The notes under the pieces: model-generated
The model's database searches: none
Seen by the model: only the letters and a program-made list of their open reading frames with translations
Told to the model about the DNA's origin: nothing
DNA from: Aphrophora alni
Taxonomy: Eukaryota; Arthropoda; Insecta; Hemiptera; Aphrophoridae
Direction of reading: 5' to 3'
Length of the DNA: 64,000 nt
Assembly (NCBI GenBank): GCA_963513935.1
Contig: OY740767.1
Span: 153,890,431-153,954,430, forward strand
Shown here: piece by piece, positions 36,670 through 50,200 of the stretch
How positions within the stretch are numbered: the first letter of the stretch is position 1
How the letters are laid out: every line of letters starts with the position of its first letter
Program-made: the position numbers and the translations under genes

Positions 36670-37398
36670 AGTTATCTCACAGGTTTCTTGAACCTCCTCA
36701 TAAATGTGTATATCACTACTTTCTTGATATTGGCTAGTTCCTAGCACATCTCGTAGTTGGTCTGATACATATTGTAAAGGAGCCTCTACTCACTCTACTC
36801 TTGTTGGTGATGTGGTTTTTGTAAAGTATATTTGAATATAACTTTTTTCTTGGGAGTTCAGAGTTCAGAATAATATGTTTGACAATAACTTTGTAGTCAT
36901 AGAGAGGTGGAGTTGGTACTATTAAAATACAGAATTGTAATTTGCAAATTTTTATTTAATTTAATGTGTTGTAAATTGAATGATATTTATGAGATATGAA
37001 CAAAAAAACATAAAAAATGTCTGACATTTTATCATTTTCAATTAGATTTTTCTTAATTTCAATAGGGTTTTATATAAGCACATTATAATCTCCCTTATAC
37101 CAAATTGGATAATTCTATATTATTTTTGTGGCAGCTATCATGCTTACCTATAGACAACAACAATAACTACAATGACAACGGATGGACAGCATGTCCAAAA
37201 ACAGAGGTAATAATTTATAGGTGATAACCATATTTACTCTAAACTTTCTATATGAGGTAAGTAATATAACGTTTGATAGAATGTTGACTGATTTTGCCTA
37301 GAATATTATGAAATATAAATATAAGCCAAACTGAACATTTTTTATATGGTTTTGTAGCTAAAAATATGTTCATTGTTTGGTGTCCAAGTCACTTTATA

Positions 37399-37810
37399 TA
37401 ATATATTGAGTAATGAATTATTTTTATTACCTTTATGGTACCGTCATGTGACTTTGTATTTGTCTTATTACAGACGCGTTTCAGAATTGTAGCTCCATTT
37501 TCAGTATTTCACTCCATAGAGGTCGTCAAAACATTAAACTTGATAAAAACATAAACACTATACACACAAATATATCTACGGTAGTTCGCAGACGATGAAA
37601 CTGTGTGAACGTAAGAAAGTGTTTAAATCAATGTATACGTGTATATATCTGTGTGTATAGTGTTTATGTTTTTATCAAGTTTAATGTTTTGACGACCTCT
37701 ATGGAGTGAAATACTGAAGATGGAGCTACGACTCCGAAACGTGTCTTTGTAATAAGACAAATACAAAGTCACATGACGGTACCTTGGATAATTTATTACT
37801 CAATATATTA
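37399..37810. mobile_element. large inverted repeat, about 412 bp
   Basis: The outer ends TAATATATTGAGTAAT (37399-) and complement (to 37810) bound arms of about 175 bases. The arms contain GGTACCGTCATGTGACTTTG and AACATTAAACTTGATAAAAA on both sides, with about 10 differences. The central spacer is roughly 65 bases. No coding content. It may be a foldback MITE; the family is not recognised. Confidence 0.8.
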
Positions 37811-38263
37811 AAAATATTTGTATAATAACTGAATAAATTGGTTTAAAAAAACGATTTCAGTAAAAACAATTGAAAAATCCTGGACAAGACTATAAATCTG
37901 GTATCAGGTATAACGTTTACATGATTTTACTTTTCGTTGCAAATGATGCCATATTAATCATAACTTTAATTATGGTTTAGATATCAATATTTCAGTATCT
38001 CTAATTTTGTAGTTACTCACCAAATTTGAGTTACTATTACAGTATGATTAAGTAGCGTGTAACTAGTAGTTAACAAAATTTTTAAAATAAAATCGACCCA
38101 ACCGTTTCGGGGTCGATAATATATTTTTCCTGATTCGGGGGTGGGGTGGGTGGAGATGGTATGGCTCAAAATGTGTTCTTGAAAATCTCAATACTGATAT
38201 TGTTTTTACAATCACAATTTTTCCCCCTTTCACTCTCTCTTTTGATCTTTCTTCGTTTATGTT

Positions 38264-38375
38264 TTGGTTAGATCCCAATCTCTCATCTCTCCTATCAAGT
38301 CTCTCTTGACCAACTCTTGTTCTATTCTGAACCTGAAGCTATGAGAGTATTTAAGTGCAAGGAGTTTCAATTTCA
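38264..38375 (+). repeat. dispersed repeat, copy D
   Basis: It begins GGTTAGATCCCAATCTCTCA and continues CTCTTGACCAACTCTTGTTC, TATTCTGAACCTGAAGCTAT and TTAAGTGCAAGGAG. This is the copy closest to copy A by eye. Confidence 0.6.
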
Positions 38376-38738
38376 CACTTTTTTTTTTAACGCGATGTTG
38401 TCAAAGATACTTTAAAAAACAATTTATAATTGGCGTCTGCAATTGTTTTTATCACTTTCAAGACATTTTAATGATTTCCTTTAATAATTTTGTGGTATGT
38501 ATTCATAGAGTTTTCAAATACTCGACTCAATTAATACTGAAAAACTTAAAGGCATAAAATCGCTTCAACTAAAATTATTCCATGAGATGGGAATTCCACT
38601 AAAGCAATTGTAAGATGTAAAAGAAAGGATTCTGACTGACCAGTTCTTCTTCCATCAATAAGAAAGACAGTTAGTAGGTTAACCCATAAACTAATTCTAT
38701 AGCAATAAATAATAAAGCTATTTAAAGTCGTCTCTTAC

Positions 38739-38852
38739 CTTATCCCTAAGGGTAAGTCCAAATTTGTTCATCGTGTTATCCCCGAGGAGCAAAGGTAGGA
38801 ACTCAGAATAAGTAATGTGTTGAACCAATGCTGCCACGATATGGCGCGTTTC
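38739..38852 (-). CDS. animal heme peroxidase, internal exon
   Basis: Residues 43-80 of the recovered peroxidase fragment. It is exactly 38 codons, phase 0 at both ends, with acceptor TTTCAG and donor GTAAGA. It reads ETRHIVAALVQHITYSEFLP, then LLLGDNTMNKFGLTLRDK. This matches the conserved stretch after DETLYQ in animal peroxidases, where an alpha-helix is followed by a Y-x-x-x-LP-LLG turn. The exon joins without a frame change to GYSDDYDPDVD in the next exon. The longer open frame around it (to about 39013) is unspliced intron and should not be annotated. Confidence 0.92.
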
Positions 38853-39707
38853 CTGAAACACAAAAGACGACATGAATTATTAACCCACCCCACCTTCTCT
38901 AGGGCTTGCAAATGAAACTCTATTAAAGGGGAGAAACGATCCCAATTACCCACCGCAGGCTGTCGGGCAATAAAAACTAATTGTCTCTTCTCTACGGAAA
39001 GAAAATCGGCCAAGTTTGAACGTTATTTCCTTCTTGATGAGAAACATATTCTAAGTGGTTTGTTGAACGATCTGGTAAGAGGGGGTGGGCGGTGTACAAC
39101 AATAACCCTTTCTCTCTTCTCCCTTAAACAATTAAATATCGTCGAACTTGAGCGCTATTAGAGAGTTTAACGTTAGTTTCATGGCTATAAAGATTCTACG
39201 TCTTGTGATTTTATTACTTTTATCTGATCTTGTAATTTTTAATGAGTTTTGTACCTTATATGACACAGACTTTTTGATTATTTTAACTTTTCTCGTTACA
39301 AAATTTCCTTTTTATTATTGAATGCTTGATTTTGACGATAACAATAGTGTCTAAGGGTTGGTTTCACACTACTTGAACGAGACTGAACCACGAGAAATTT
39401 ATAAAACCTGCTCATAGGAAATATATTGTGAATTTGGACTAATAACATTGCACAAACTTTCTCGCAAATTATCTCCATAAAACCAAACTTAATATTTGTT
39501 ACCATCTCCTACAAAACTTTTCATACTAATTAGAGATCAGAGAGACAAAAATGTGATTTTTTTCTTACAGAGATTTCCCCATGATTTCTTATGACAGATA
39601 GATGTTTTACTTTCCATGTCTATATATACACATACATATAAAAAAGAACTTTGTTCATAATAGTAACTTTTGTAAATTAAAAATATCTTGATCAGTACCC
39701 AGCCCTG

Positions 39708-39766
39708 TCATGCAATGTAATGCTCAAAATTTTGGTTTATTGGACCTTGTAGGAAATGTTAAAATG
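39708..39766. repeat. diverged copy of the telomere-block spacer, without telomere repeats
   Basis: AATGTAATGCTCAAAATTTT, then GGACCTTGTAGGAAATGTTA, aligns with the spacer text of 35914-36570 (AATGTAATGACTAAAAGTTG ... GGCCTTGTAAGAAATGTTGA). No CCTAA run is attached. Confidence 0.6.
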
Positions 39767-39855
39767 TATTATTAGGTAAAGAAGTCTAATCCAGTATTTT
39801 AAGTTTGTTCAAAACAGTTGTTACACAAGTTTTCTGACTACATAAGTACATCACA

Positions 39856-40047
39856 TGGGCGTACCCAGCGAGGGGCAGGGGGGCAGCTGCCCCCCCCTGG
39901 AAGCAAAAAAGTAAATCTTTATTATACATTTTGTTGCTGGAATTTAATACAATTCTTGAAATAACTATTTTAATAATCAATTGTATATTGAATGACCATG
40001 GCTTGCCCCCCTTGCCCCCCCTAGTTTTGATCCTGGGTACGCCCTTG
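39856..40047. mobile_element. 192-bp MITE with direct target duplication
   Basis: Near-terminal inverted repeats are GGGCGTACCCAG (39857-39868) and CTGGGTACGCCC (40033-40044). The 10-base direct repeat GTACATCACA flanks it at 39846-39855 and 40048-40057. G/C runs (GGGGCAGGGGGGCAG and CCCCCCTTGCCCCCC) stand out from the AT-rich surroundings. The ends and an 8-10 base duplication suggest an hAT-like element, but I am not sure of the superfamily. Confidence 0.78.
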
Positions 40048-40914
40048 GTACATCACACTTTCTTGAGGTTGACAAGGCATTAACATGTGTATGTAATATA
40101 AAGTCTCGCCACACTTGCCCTAGTGGACCTCATAGGCTTGTGTTGGTGACTCAATCCTGCCGGATTTTGTAACAATACACGCACATCACTTTTCTTGAGA
40201 TGTTAGGGTTCAAAATTACATTTTTGGCAATAATTCCGCTAATTTTCATCAAAGAAAGGTTGGATTACATGGAGAATCGAAATCTACAAATTCGTATCTA
40301 TTTCAGTATGTTATAAGTAGAATATTAGATCCCTCTTTTTATCAACTTTTACCAATTGTAAAAATATATTTTGAAAATTTTTAATATATTTAAATAGAGT
40401 ATAAAATGGTTTTGTTTGTGTCATAAACTTCTCAAAAGTGTAAATCATATATCATTCCTGGTTTTTGTTCCACTGGTTCGGGTCATTAATCTTTACATTT
40501 GACCAAAATTTGAACAAAATCGGTGTAACCGATTTTGAGAAATTCGAATTTTTTAAGTTTTATACAGATAACTCTAAAACTCGAGATTTTTTGGAAGATG
40601 GCGATCAAGACATATTGTTCAGGTCTTTTTAAATTACATTTAGAAACATTTACTAGCCAATTTTGGTAAAATCATATTTTTGAGTTTTGGTTTTATAGCA
40701 GCTACCTCCAAATTTGAGTTTTGGAAAAAAATATTTAGAAAAGCTATAAGATTGCACATATGCCAAATTTGATGTTGCACTCGTTGGGCTGCAAAGCACT
40801 TCACAGACAACAAAGAGACATAAGTCCAAAAATCTTTTTTGTGTTCAAGGGACCTAAAAACGGACAAAATAGTCTAGTTGGTAACCAAAGATGAGTTATT
40901 GCAATGTAGTTTAC

Positions 40915-41042
40915 CTGGTAAAGAGTCTCATCGTCCCAATGGGGATTGACTTTTCCTAACTCAGAAGCAATACGGTTGTGTTCTCTCACAAACATTGTAT
41001 GCAGAACTCCCAAAGCAAGTTGCTCGTTCACTCGATTGTCAC
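40915..41042 (-). CDS. animal heme peroxidase, internal exon with catalytic Arg and heme-linked Glu
   Basis: First peroxidase exon visible in the window (residues 1-42 of the recovered fragment). The translation holds R-V-N-E at residues 3-6 followed by [10 protein letters not shown]. In mammalian family members the R-x-x-E motif supplies the catalytic arginine and the glutamate ester-linked to heme, so R3 and E6 are the likely equivalents (family knowledge). Acceptor TTGCAG and donor GTAAAC flank the exon on the minus strand. It ends DDETLYQ, which joins in phase to ETRHIVAAL of the next exon, as in known peroxidases. The enzyme uses H2O2 to oxidise substrates; relatives are secreted and act in eggshell cross-linking, cuticle formation or immunity. 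Which role applies here is unknown. The 5' exons with the distal histidine are not in the window; the intron before this exon holds the 72-bp satellite. Confidence 0.93.
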
Positions 41043-41263
41043 CTGCAAAATTATTAAAATCAAATGTTATTTGATACCTAACCCTAATATATATTTAGAT
41101 AATCCTTGTTTGTATATCAATAATGATTTTTTATTTAAAAAGAAAATATGAGAACAGCAATGGTAAAAATATAATTTAAAAATTTTTACCGATAAATGCT
41201 GAACTGGCATTATTTGGAGAGATGGAGACCAAAAAGTATTGTTTGGATTAGGATATTGAGGTG

Positions 41264-44200
41264 GTGGGTAAATACCTAACTACACATACTAAATTAACAA
41301 TAATTAATTATGTTTAATTTTATAAAGGTAAAATACCTTCTAAAACATAATACCCATTCAATAAAATAATAACAATTCATTATGTTTAATTTTATAAAGG
41401 TAACAGACCTTCTAAAACATAATACCCAAACAATAAAATAAGAACAATTCATTATGTTTAATTTTATAAAGGTAACAGACCTTCTAAAACATAATACCCA
41501 TACAATAAAATAAGAACAATTCATTATGTTTAATTTTATAAAGGTAACAGACCTTCTAAAACATAATACCCAAACAATAAAATAAGAACAATTCATTATG
41601 TTTAATTTTATAAAGGTAACAGACCTTCTAAAACATAATACCCAAACAATAAAATAAGAACAATTCATTATGTTTAATTTTATAAAGGTAACATACCTTC
41701 TAAAACATAATACCCATACAATAAAATAAGAACAATTCATTATGTTTAATTTTATAAAGGTAACAGACCTTCTAAAACATAATACCCATACAATAAAATA
41801 AGAACAATTCATTATGTTTAATTTTATAAAGGTAACAAACCTTCTAAAACATAATACCCATACAATAAAATAAGAACAATTCATTATGTTTAATTTTATA
41901 AAGGTAACAGACCTTCTAAAACATAATACCCATACAATAAAATAAGAACAATTCATTATGTTTAATTTTATAAAGGTAACAGACCTTCTAAAACATAATA
42001 CCCATACAATAAAATAAGAACAATTCATTATGTTTAATTTTATAAAGGTAACAGACCTTCTAAAACATAATACCCATACAATAAAATAAGAACAATTCAT
42101 TATGTTTAATTTTATAAAGGTAACAGACCTTCTAAAACATAATACCCATACAATAAAATAAGAACAATTCATTATGTTTAATTTTATAAAGGTAACAGAC
42201 CTTCTAAAACATAATACCCATACAATAAAATAAGAACAATTCATTATGTTTAATTTTATAAAGGTAACAGACCTTCTAAAACATAATACCCATACAATAA
42301 AATAAGAACAATTCATTATGTTTAATTTTATAAAGGTAACAGACCTTCTAAAACATAATACCCAAACAATAAAATAAGAACAATTCATTATGTTTAATTT
42401 TATAAAGGTAACATACCTTCTAAAACATAATACCCATACAATAAAATAAGAACAATTCATTATGTTTAATTTTATAAAGGTAACAGACCTTCTAAAACAT
42501 AATACCCATACAATAAAATAAGAACAATTCATTATGTTTAATTTTATAAAGGTAACATACCTTCTAAAACATAATACCCATACAATAAAATAAGAACAAT
42601 TCATTATGTTTAATTTTATAAAGGTAACAGACCTTCTAAAACATAATACCCATACAATAAAATAAGAACAATTCATTATGTTTAATTTTATAAAGGTAAC
42701 AGACCTTCTAAAACATAATACCCATACAATAAAATAAGAACAATTCATTATGTTTAATTTTATAAAGGTAACAGACCTTCTAAAACATAATACCCAAACA
42801 ATAAAATAAGAACAATTCATTATGTTTAATTTTATAAAGGTAACATACCTTCTAAAACATAATACCCATACAATAAAATAAGAACAATTCATTATGTTTA
42901 ATTTTATAAAGGTAACAGACCTTCTAAAACATAATACCCATACAATAAAATAAGAACAATTCATTATGTTTAATTTTATAAAGGTAACATACCTTCTAAA
43001 ACATAATACCCATACAATAAAATAAGAACAATTCATTATGTTTAATTTTATAAAGGTAACAGACCTTCTAAAACATAATACCCATACAATAAAATAAGAA
43101 CAATTCATTATGTTTAATTTTATAAAGGTAACAGACCTTCTAAAACATAATACCCATACAATAAAATAAGAACAATTCATTATGTTTAATTTTATAAAGG
43201 TAAAATACCTTCTAAAACATAATACCCATTCAATAAAATAAGAACAATTCATTATGTTTAATTTTATAAAGGTAACAGACCTTCTAATACATAATACCCA
43301 AACAATAAAATAAGAACAATTCATTATGTTTAATTTTATAAAGGTAACATACCTTCTAAAACATAATACCCATACAATAAAATAAGAACAATTCATTATG
43401 TTTAATTTTATAAAGGTAACAGACCTTCTAAAACATAATACCCATACAATAAAATAAGAACAATTCATTATGTTTAATTTTATAAAGGTAACAGACCTTC
43501 TAAAACATAATACCCATACAATAAAATAAGAACAATTCATTATGTTTAATTTTATAAAGGTAACATACCTTCTAATACATAATACCCAAACAATAAAATA
43601 AGAACAATTCATTATGTTTAATTTTATAAAGGTAACAGACCTTCTAATACATAATACCCAAACAATAAAATAAGAACAATTCATTATGTTTAATTTTATA
43701 AAGGTAACATACCTTCTAAAACATAATACCCATACAATAAAATAAGAACAATTCATTATGTTTAATTTTATAAAGGTAACAGACCTTCTAAAACATAATA
43801 CCCATACAATAAAATAAGAACAATTCATTATGTTTAATTTTATAAAGGTAACAGACCTTCTAAAACATAATACCCATACAATAAAATAAGAACAATTCAT
43901 TATGTTTAATTTTATAAAGGTAACATACCTTCTAATACATAATACCCAAACAATAAAATAAGAACAATTCATTATGTTTAATTTTATAAAGGTAACAGAC
44001 CTTCTAAAACATAATACCCATACAATAAAATAAGAACAATTCATTATGTTTAATTTTATAAAGGTAACAGACCTTCTAAAACATAATACCCATACAATAA
44101 AATAAGAACAATTCCTTATGTTTAATTTTATAAAGGTAACAGACCTTCTAATACATAATACCCAAACAATAAAATAAGAACAATTCATTATGTTTAATTT

Positions 44201-47200
44201 TATAAAGGTAACAGACCTTCTAAAACATAATACCCAAACAATAAAATAAGAACAATTCATTATGTTTAATTTTATAAAGGTAACATACCTCCTAATACAT
44301 AATACCCAAACAATAAAATAAGAACAATTCATTATGTTTAATTTTATAAAGGTAACATACCTTCTAAAACATAATACCCATACAATAAAATAATAACAAT
44401 TCATTATGTTTAATTTTATAAAGGTAACAGACCTTCTAAAACATAATACCCAAACAATAAAATAAGAACAATTCATTATGTTTAATTTTATAAAGGTAAC
44501 ATACCTTCTAAAACATAATACCCATACAATAAAATAAGAACAATTCATTATGTTTAATTTTATAAAGGTAACAGACCTTCTAAAACATAATACCCATACA
44601 ATAAAATAAGAACAATTCATTATGTTTAATTTTATAAAGGTAACATACCTTCTAAAACATAATACCCATACAATAAAATAAGAACAATTCATTATGTTTA
44701 ATTTTATAAAGGTAACAGACCTTCTAAAACATAATACCCATACAATAAAATAAGAACAATTCATTATGTTTAATTTTATAAAGGTAAAATACCTTCTAAA
44801 ACATAATACCCATTCAATAAAATAAGAACAATTCATTATGTTTAATTTTATAAAGGTAACAGACCTTCTAATACATAATACCCAAACAATAAAATAAGAA
44901 CAATTCATTATGTTTAATTTTATAAAGGTAACATACCTTCTAAAACATAATACCCATACAATAAAATAAGAACAATTCATTATGTTTAATTTTATAAAGG
45001 TAACAGACCTTCTAAAACATAATACCCATACAATAAAATAAGAACAATTCATTATGTTTAATTTTATAAAGGTAACAGACCTTCTAAAACATAATACCCA
45101 TACAATAAAATAAGAACAATTCATTATGTTTAATTTTATAAAGGTAACATACCTTCTAATACATAATACCCAAACAATAAAATAAGAACAATTCATTATG
45201 TTTAATTTTATAAAGGTAACAGACCTTCTAAAACATAATACCCATACAATAAAATAAGAACAATTCATTATGTTTAATTTTATAAAGGTAACAGACCTTC
45301 TAAAACATAATACCCATACAATAAAATAAGAACAATTCCTTATGTTTAATTTTATAAAGGTAACAGACCTTCTAATACATAATACCCAAACAATAAAATA
45401 AGAACAATTCATTATGTTTAATTTTATAAAGGTAACAGACCTTCTAAAACATAATACCCAAACAATAAAATAAGAACAATTCATTATGTTTAATTTTATA
45501 AAGGTAACATACCTCCTAATACATAATACCCAAACAATAAAATAAGAACAATTCATTATGTTTAATTTTATAAAGGTAACATACCTTCTAATACATAATA
45601 CCCAAACAATAAAATAAGAACAATTCATTATGTTTAATTTTATAAAGGTAACATACCTCCTAATACATAATACCCAAACAATAAAATAAGAACAATTCAT
45701 TATGTTTAATTTTATAAAGGTAACATACCTTCTAAAACATAATACCCATACAATAAAATAAGAACAATTCATTATGTTTAATTTTATAAAGGTAACAGAC
45801 CTTCTAATACATAATACCCATACAATAAAATAAGAACAATTCATTATGTTTAATTTTATAAAGGTAACATACCTTCTAAAACATAATACCCATACAATAA
45901 AATAAGAACAATTCATTATGTTTAATTTTATAAAGGTAACAGACCTTCTAAAACATAATACCCATACAATAAAATAAGAACAATTCCTTATGTTTAATTT
46001 TATAAAGGTAACAGACCTTCTAATACATAATACCCAAACAATAAAATAAGAACAATTCATTATGTTTAATTTTATAAAGGTAACAGACCTTCTAAAACAT
46101 AATACCCAAACAATAAAATAAGAACAATTCATTATGTTTAATTTTATAAAGGTAACATACCTCCTAATACATAATACCCAAACAATAAAATAAGAACAAT
46201 TCATTATGTTTAATTTTATAAAGGTAACATACCTTCTAATACATAATACCCAAACAATAAAATAAGAACAATTCATTATGTTTAATTTTATAAAGGTAAC
46301 ATACCTCCTAATACATAATACCCAAACAATAAAATAAGAACAATTCATTATGTTTAATTTTATAAAGGTAACAGACCTTCTAAAACATAATACCCATACA
46401 ATAAAATAAGAACAATTCCTTATGTTTAATTTTATAAAGGTAACAGACCTTCTAATACATAATACCCAAACAATAAAATAAGAACAATTCATTATGTTTA
46501 ATTTTATAAAGGTAACAGACCTTCTAAAACATAATACCCAAACAATAAAATAAGAACAATTCATTATGTTTAATTTTATAAAGGTAACAGACCTTCTAAA
46601 ACATAATACCCATACAATAAAATAAGAACAATTCATTATGTTTAATTTTATAAAGGTAATAGACCTTCTAAAACATAATACCCATACAATAAAATAAGAA
46701 CAATTCATTATGTTTAATTTTATAAAGGTAACAGACCTTCTAAAACATAATACCCATACAATAAAATAAGAACAATTCCTTATGTTTAATTTTATAAAGG
46801 TAACAGACCTTCTAATACATAATACCCAAACAATAAAATAAGAACAATTCATTATGTTTAATTTTATAAAGGTAACAGACCTTCTAAAACATAATACCCA
46901 TACAATAAAATAAGAACAATTCCTTATGTTTAATTTTATAAAGGTAACAGACCTTCTAATACATAATACCCAAACAATAAAATAAGAACAATTCATTATG
47001 TTTAATTTTATAAAGGTAACAGACCTTCTAAAACATAATACCCAAACAATAAAATAAGAACAATTCATTATGTTTAATTTTATAAAGGTAACATACCTCC
47101 TAATACATAATACCCAAACAATAAAATAAGAACAATTCATTATGTTTAATTTTATAAAGGTAACATACCTTCTAATACATAATACCCAAACAATAAAATA

Positions 47201-50200
47201 AGAACAATTCATTATGTTTAATTTTATAAAGGTAACAGACCTTCTAAAACATAATACCCATACAATAAAATAAGAACAATTCATTATGTTTAATTTTATA
47301 AAGGTAACAGACCTTCTAAAACATAATACCCATACAATAAAATAAGAACAATTCATTATGTTTAATTTTATAAAGGTAACATACCTTCTAATACATAATA
47401 CCCAAACAATAAAATAAGAACAATTCATTATGTTTAATTTTATAAAGGTAACAGACCTTCTAAAACATAATACCCAAACAATAAAATAAGAACAATTCAT
47501 TATGTTTAATTTTATAAAGGTAAAAGACCTTCTAATACATAATACCCATACAATAAAATAAGAACAATTCATTATGTTTAATTTTATAAAGGTAACATAC
47601 CTTCTAATACATAATATCCAAACAATAAAATAAGAACAATTCATTATGTTTAATTTTATAAAGGTAACAGACCTTCTAAAACATAATACCCATACAATAA
47701 AATAAGAACAATTCATTATGTTTAATTTTATAAAGGTAACATACCTTCTAATACATAATACCCAAACAATAAAATAAGAACAATTCATTATGTTTAATTT
47801 TATAAAGGTAACATACCTTCTAATACATAATACCCATACAATAAAATAAGAACAATTCATTATGTTTAATTTTATAAAGGTAACATACCTTCTAATACAT
47901 AATACCCATACAATAAAATAAGAACAATTCATTATGTTTAATTTTATAAAGGTAACATACCTTCTAATACATAATATCCAAACAATAAAATAAGAACAAT
48001 TCATTATGTTTAATTTTATAAAGGTAACAGACCTTCTAAAACATAATACCCATACAATAAAATAAGAACAATTCATTATGTTTAATTTTATAAAGGTAAC
48101 ATACCTTCTAAAACATAATACCCATACAATAAAATAAGAACAATTCATTATGTTTAATTTTATAAAGGTAACATACCTTCTAATACATAATACCCATACA
48201 ATAAAATAAGAACAATTCATTATGTTTAATTTTATAAAGGTAACATACCTTCTAATACATAATACCCATACAATAAAATAAGAACAATTCATTATGTTTA
48301 ATTTTATAAAGGTAACATACCTTCTAAAACATAATACCCATACAATAAAATAAGAACAATTCATTATGTTTAATTTTATAAAGGTAACAGACCTTCTAAA
48401 ACATAATACCCATACAATAAAATAAGAACAATTCATTATGTTTAATTTTATAAAGGTAACATACCTTCTAATACATAATACCCATACAATAAAATAAGAA
48501 CAATTCATTATGTTTAATTTTATAAAGGTAACATACCTTCTAAAACATAATACCCATACAATAAAATAAGAACAATTCATTATGTTTAATTTTATAAAGG
48601 TAACATACCTTCTAAAACATAATACCCATACAATAAAATAAGAACAATTCATTATGTTTAATTTTATAAAGGTAACATACCTTCTAAAACATAATACCCA
48701 TACAATAAAATAAGAACAATTCATTATGTTTAATTTTATAAAGGTAACATACCTTCTAATACATAATACCCATACAATAAAATAAGAACAATTCATTATG
48801 TTTAATTTTATAAAGGTAACATACCTTCTAAAACATAATACCCATACAATAAAATAAGAACAATTCATTATGTTTAATTTTATAAAGGTAACATACCTTC
48901 TAATACATAATACCCATACAATAAAATAAGAACAATTCATTATGTTTAATTTTATAAAGGTAACATACCTTCTAAAACATAATACCCATACAATAAAATA
49001 AGAACAATTCATTATGTTTAATTTTATAAAGGTAACATACCTTCTAAAACATAATACCCATACAATAAAATAAGAACAATTCATTATGTTTAATTTTATA
49101 AAGGTAACATACCTTCTAAAACATAATACCCATACAATAAAATAAGAACAATTCATTATGTTTAATTTTATAAAGGTAACATACCTTCTAAAACATAATA
49201 CCCATACAATAAAATAAGAACAATTCATTATGTTTAATTTTATAAAGGTAACATACCTTCTAATACATAATACCCATACAATAAAATAAGAACAATTCAT
49301 TATGTTTAATTTTATAAAGGTAACATACCTTCTAAAACATAATACCCATACAATAAAATAAGAACAATTCATTATGTTTAATTTTATAAAGGTAACATAC
49401 CTTCTAAAACATAATACCCATACAATAAAATAAGAACAATTCATTATGTTTAATTTTATAAAGGTAACATACCTTCTAAAACATAATACCCATACAATAA
49501 AATAAGAACAATTCATTATGTTTAATTTTATAAAGGTAACATACCTTCTAATACATAATACCCATACAATAAAATAAGAACAATTCATTATGTTTAATTT
49601 TATAAAGGTAACATACCTTCTAATACATAATACCCAAACAATAAAATAAGAACAATTCATTATGTTTAATTTTATAAAGGTAACATACCTTCTAAAACAT
49701 AATACCCATACAATAAAATAAGAACAATTCATTATGTTTAATTTTATAAAGGTAACATACCTTCTAAAACATAATACCCAAACAATAAAATAAGAACAAT
49801 TCATTATGTTTAATTTTATAAAGGTAACATACCTTCTAAAACATAATACCCATACAATAAAATAAGAACAATTCATTATGTTTAATTTTATAAAGGTAAC
49901 AGACCTTCTAAAACATAATACCCAAACAATAAAATAAGAACAATTCATTATGTTTAATTTTATAAAGGTAACAGACCTTCTAAAACATAATACCCATACA
50001 ATAAAATAAGAACAATTCATTATGTTTAATTTTATAAAGGTAACATACCTTCTAAAACATAATACCCAAACAATAAAATAAGAACAATTCATTATGTTTA
50101 ATTTTATAAAGGTAACAGACCTTCTAAAACATAATACCCATACAATAAAATAAGAACAATTCATTATGTTTAATTTTATAAAGGTAACAGACCTTCTAAA

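Larger units (their letters stand above)
29389..38738 (-). other. peroxidase intron, 9.3 kb
   Basis: Contains the decoy-exon repeats, the 41-bp minisatellite, the Tc1-type foldback element, dispersed repeat copies C and D, telomere-type blocks and the inverted repeat at 37399. Between these (31320-32520, 33160-34430, 34530-35690, 36670-37390) nothing could be assigned. A single TACAGTGTCTCATAAGTAAG near 33246 resembles a transposon end without a visible partner. Confidence 0.65.
38853..40914 (-). other. peroxidase intron, 2.1 kb
   Basis: Holds the 192-bp MITE (39856-40047) and the diverged spacer copy (39708-39766). The remainder shows nothing I can name. Confidence 0.65.
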
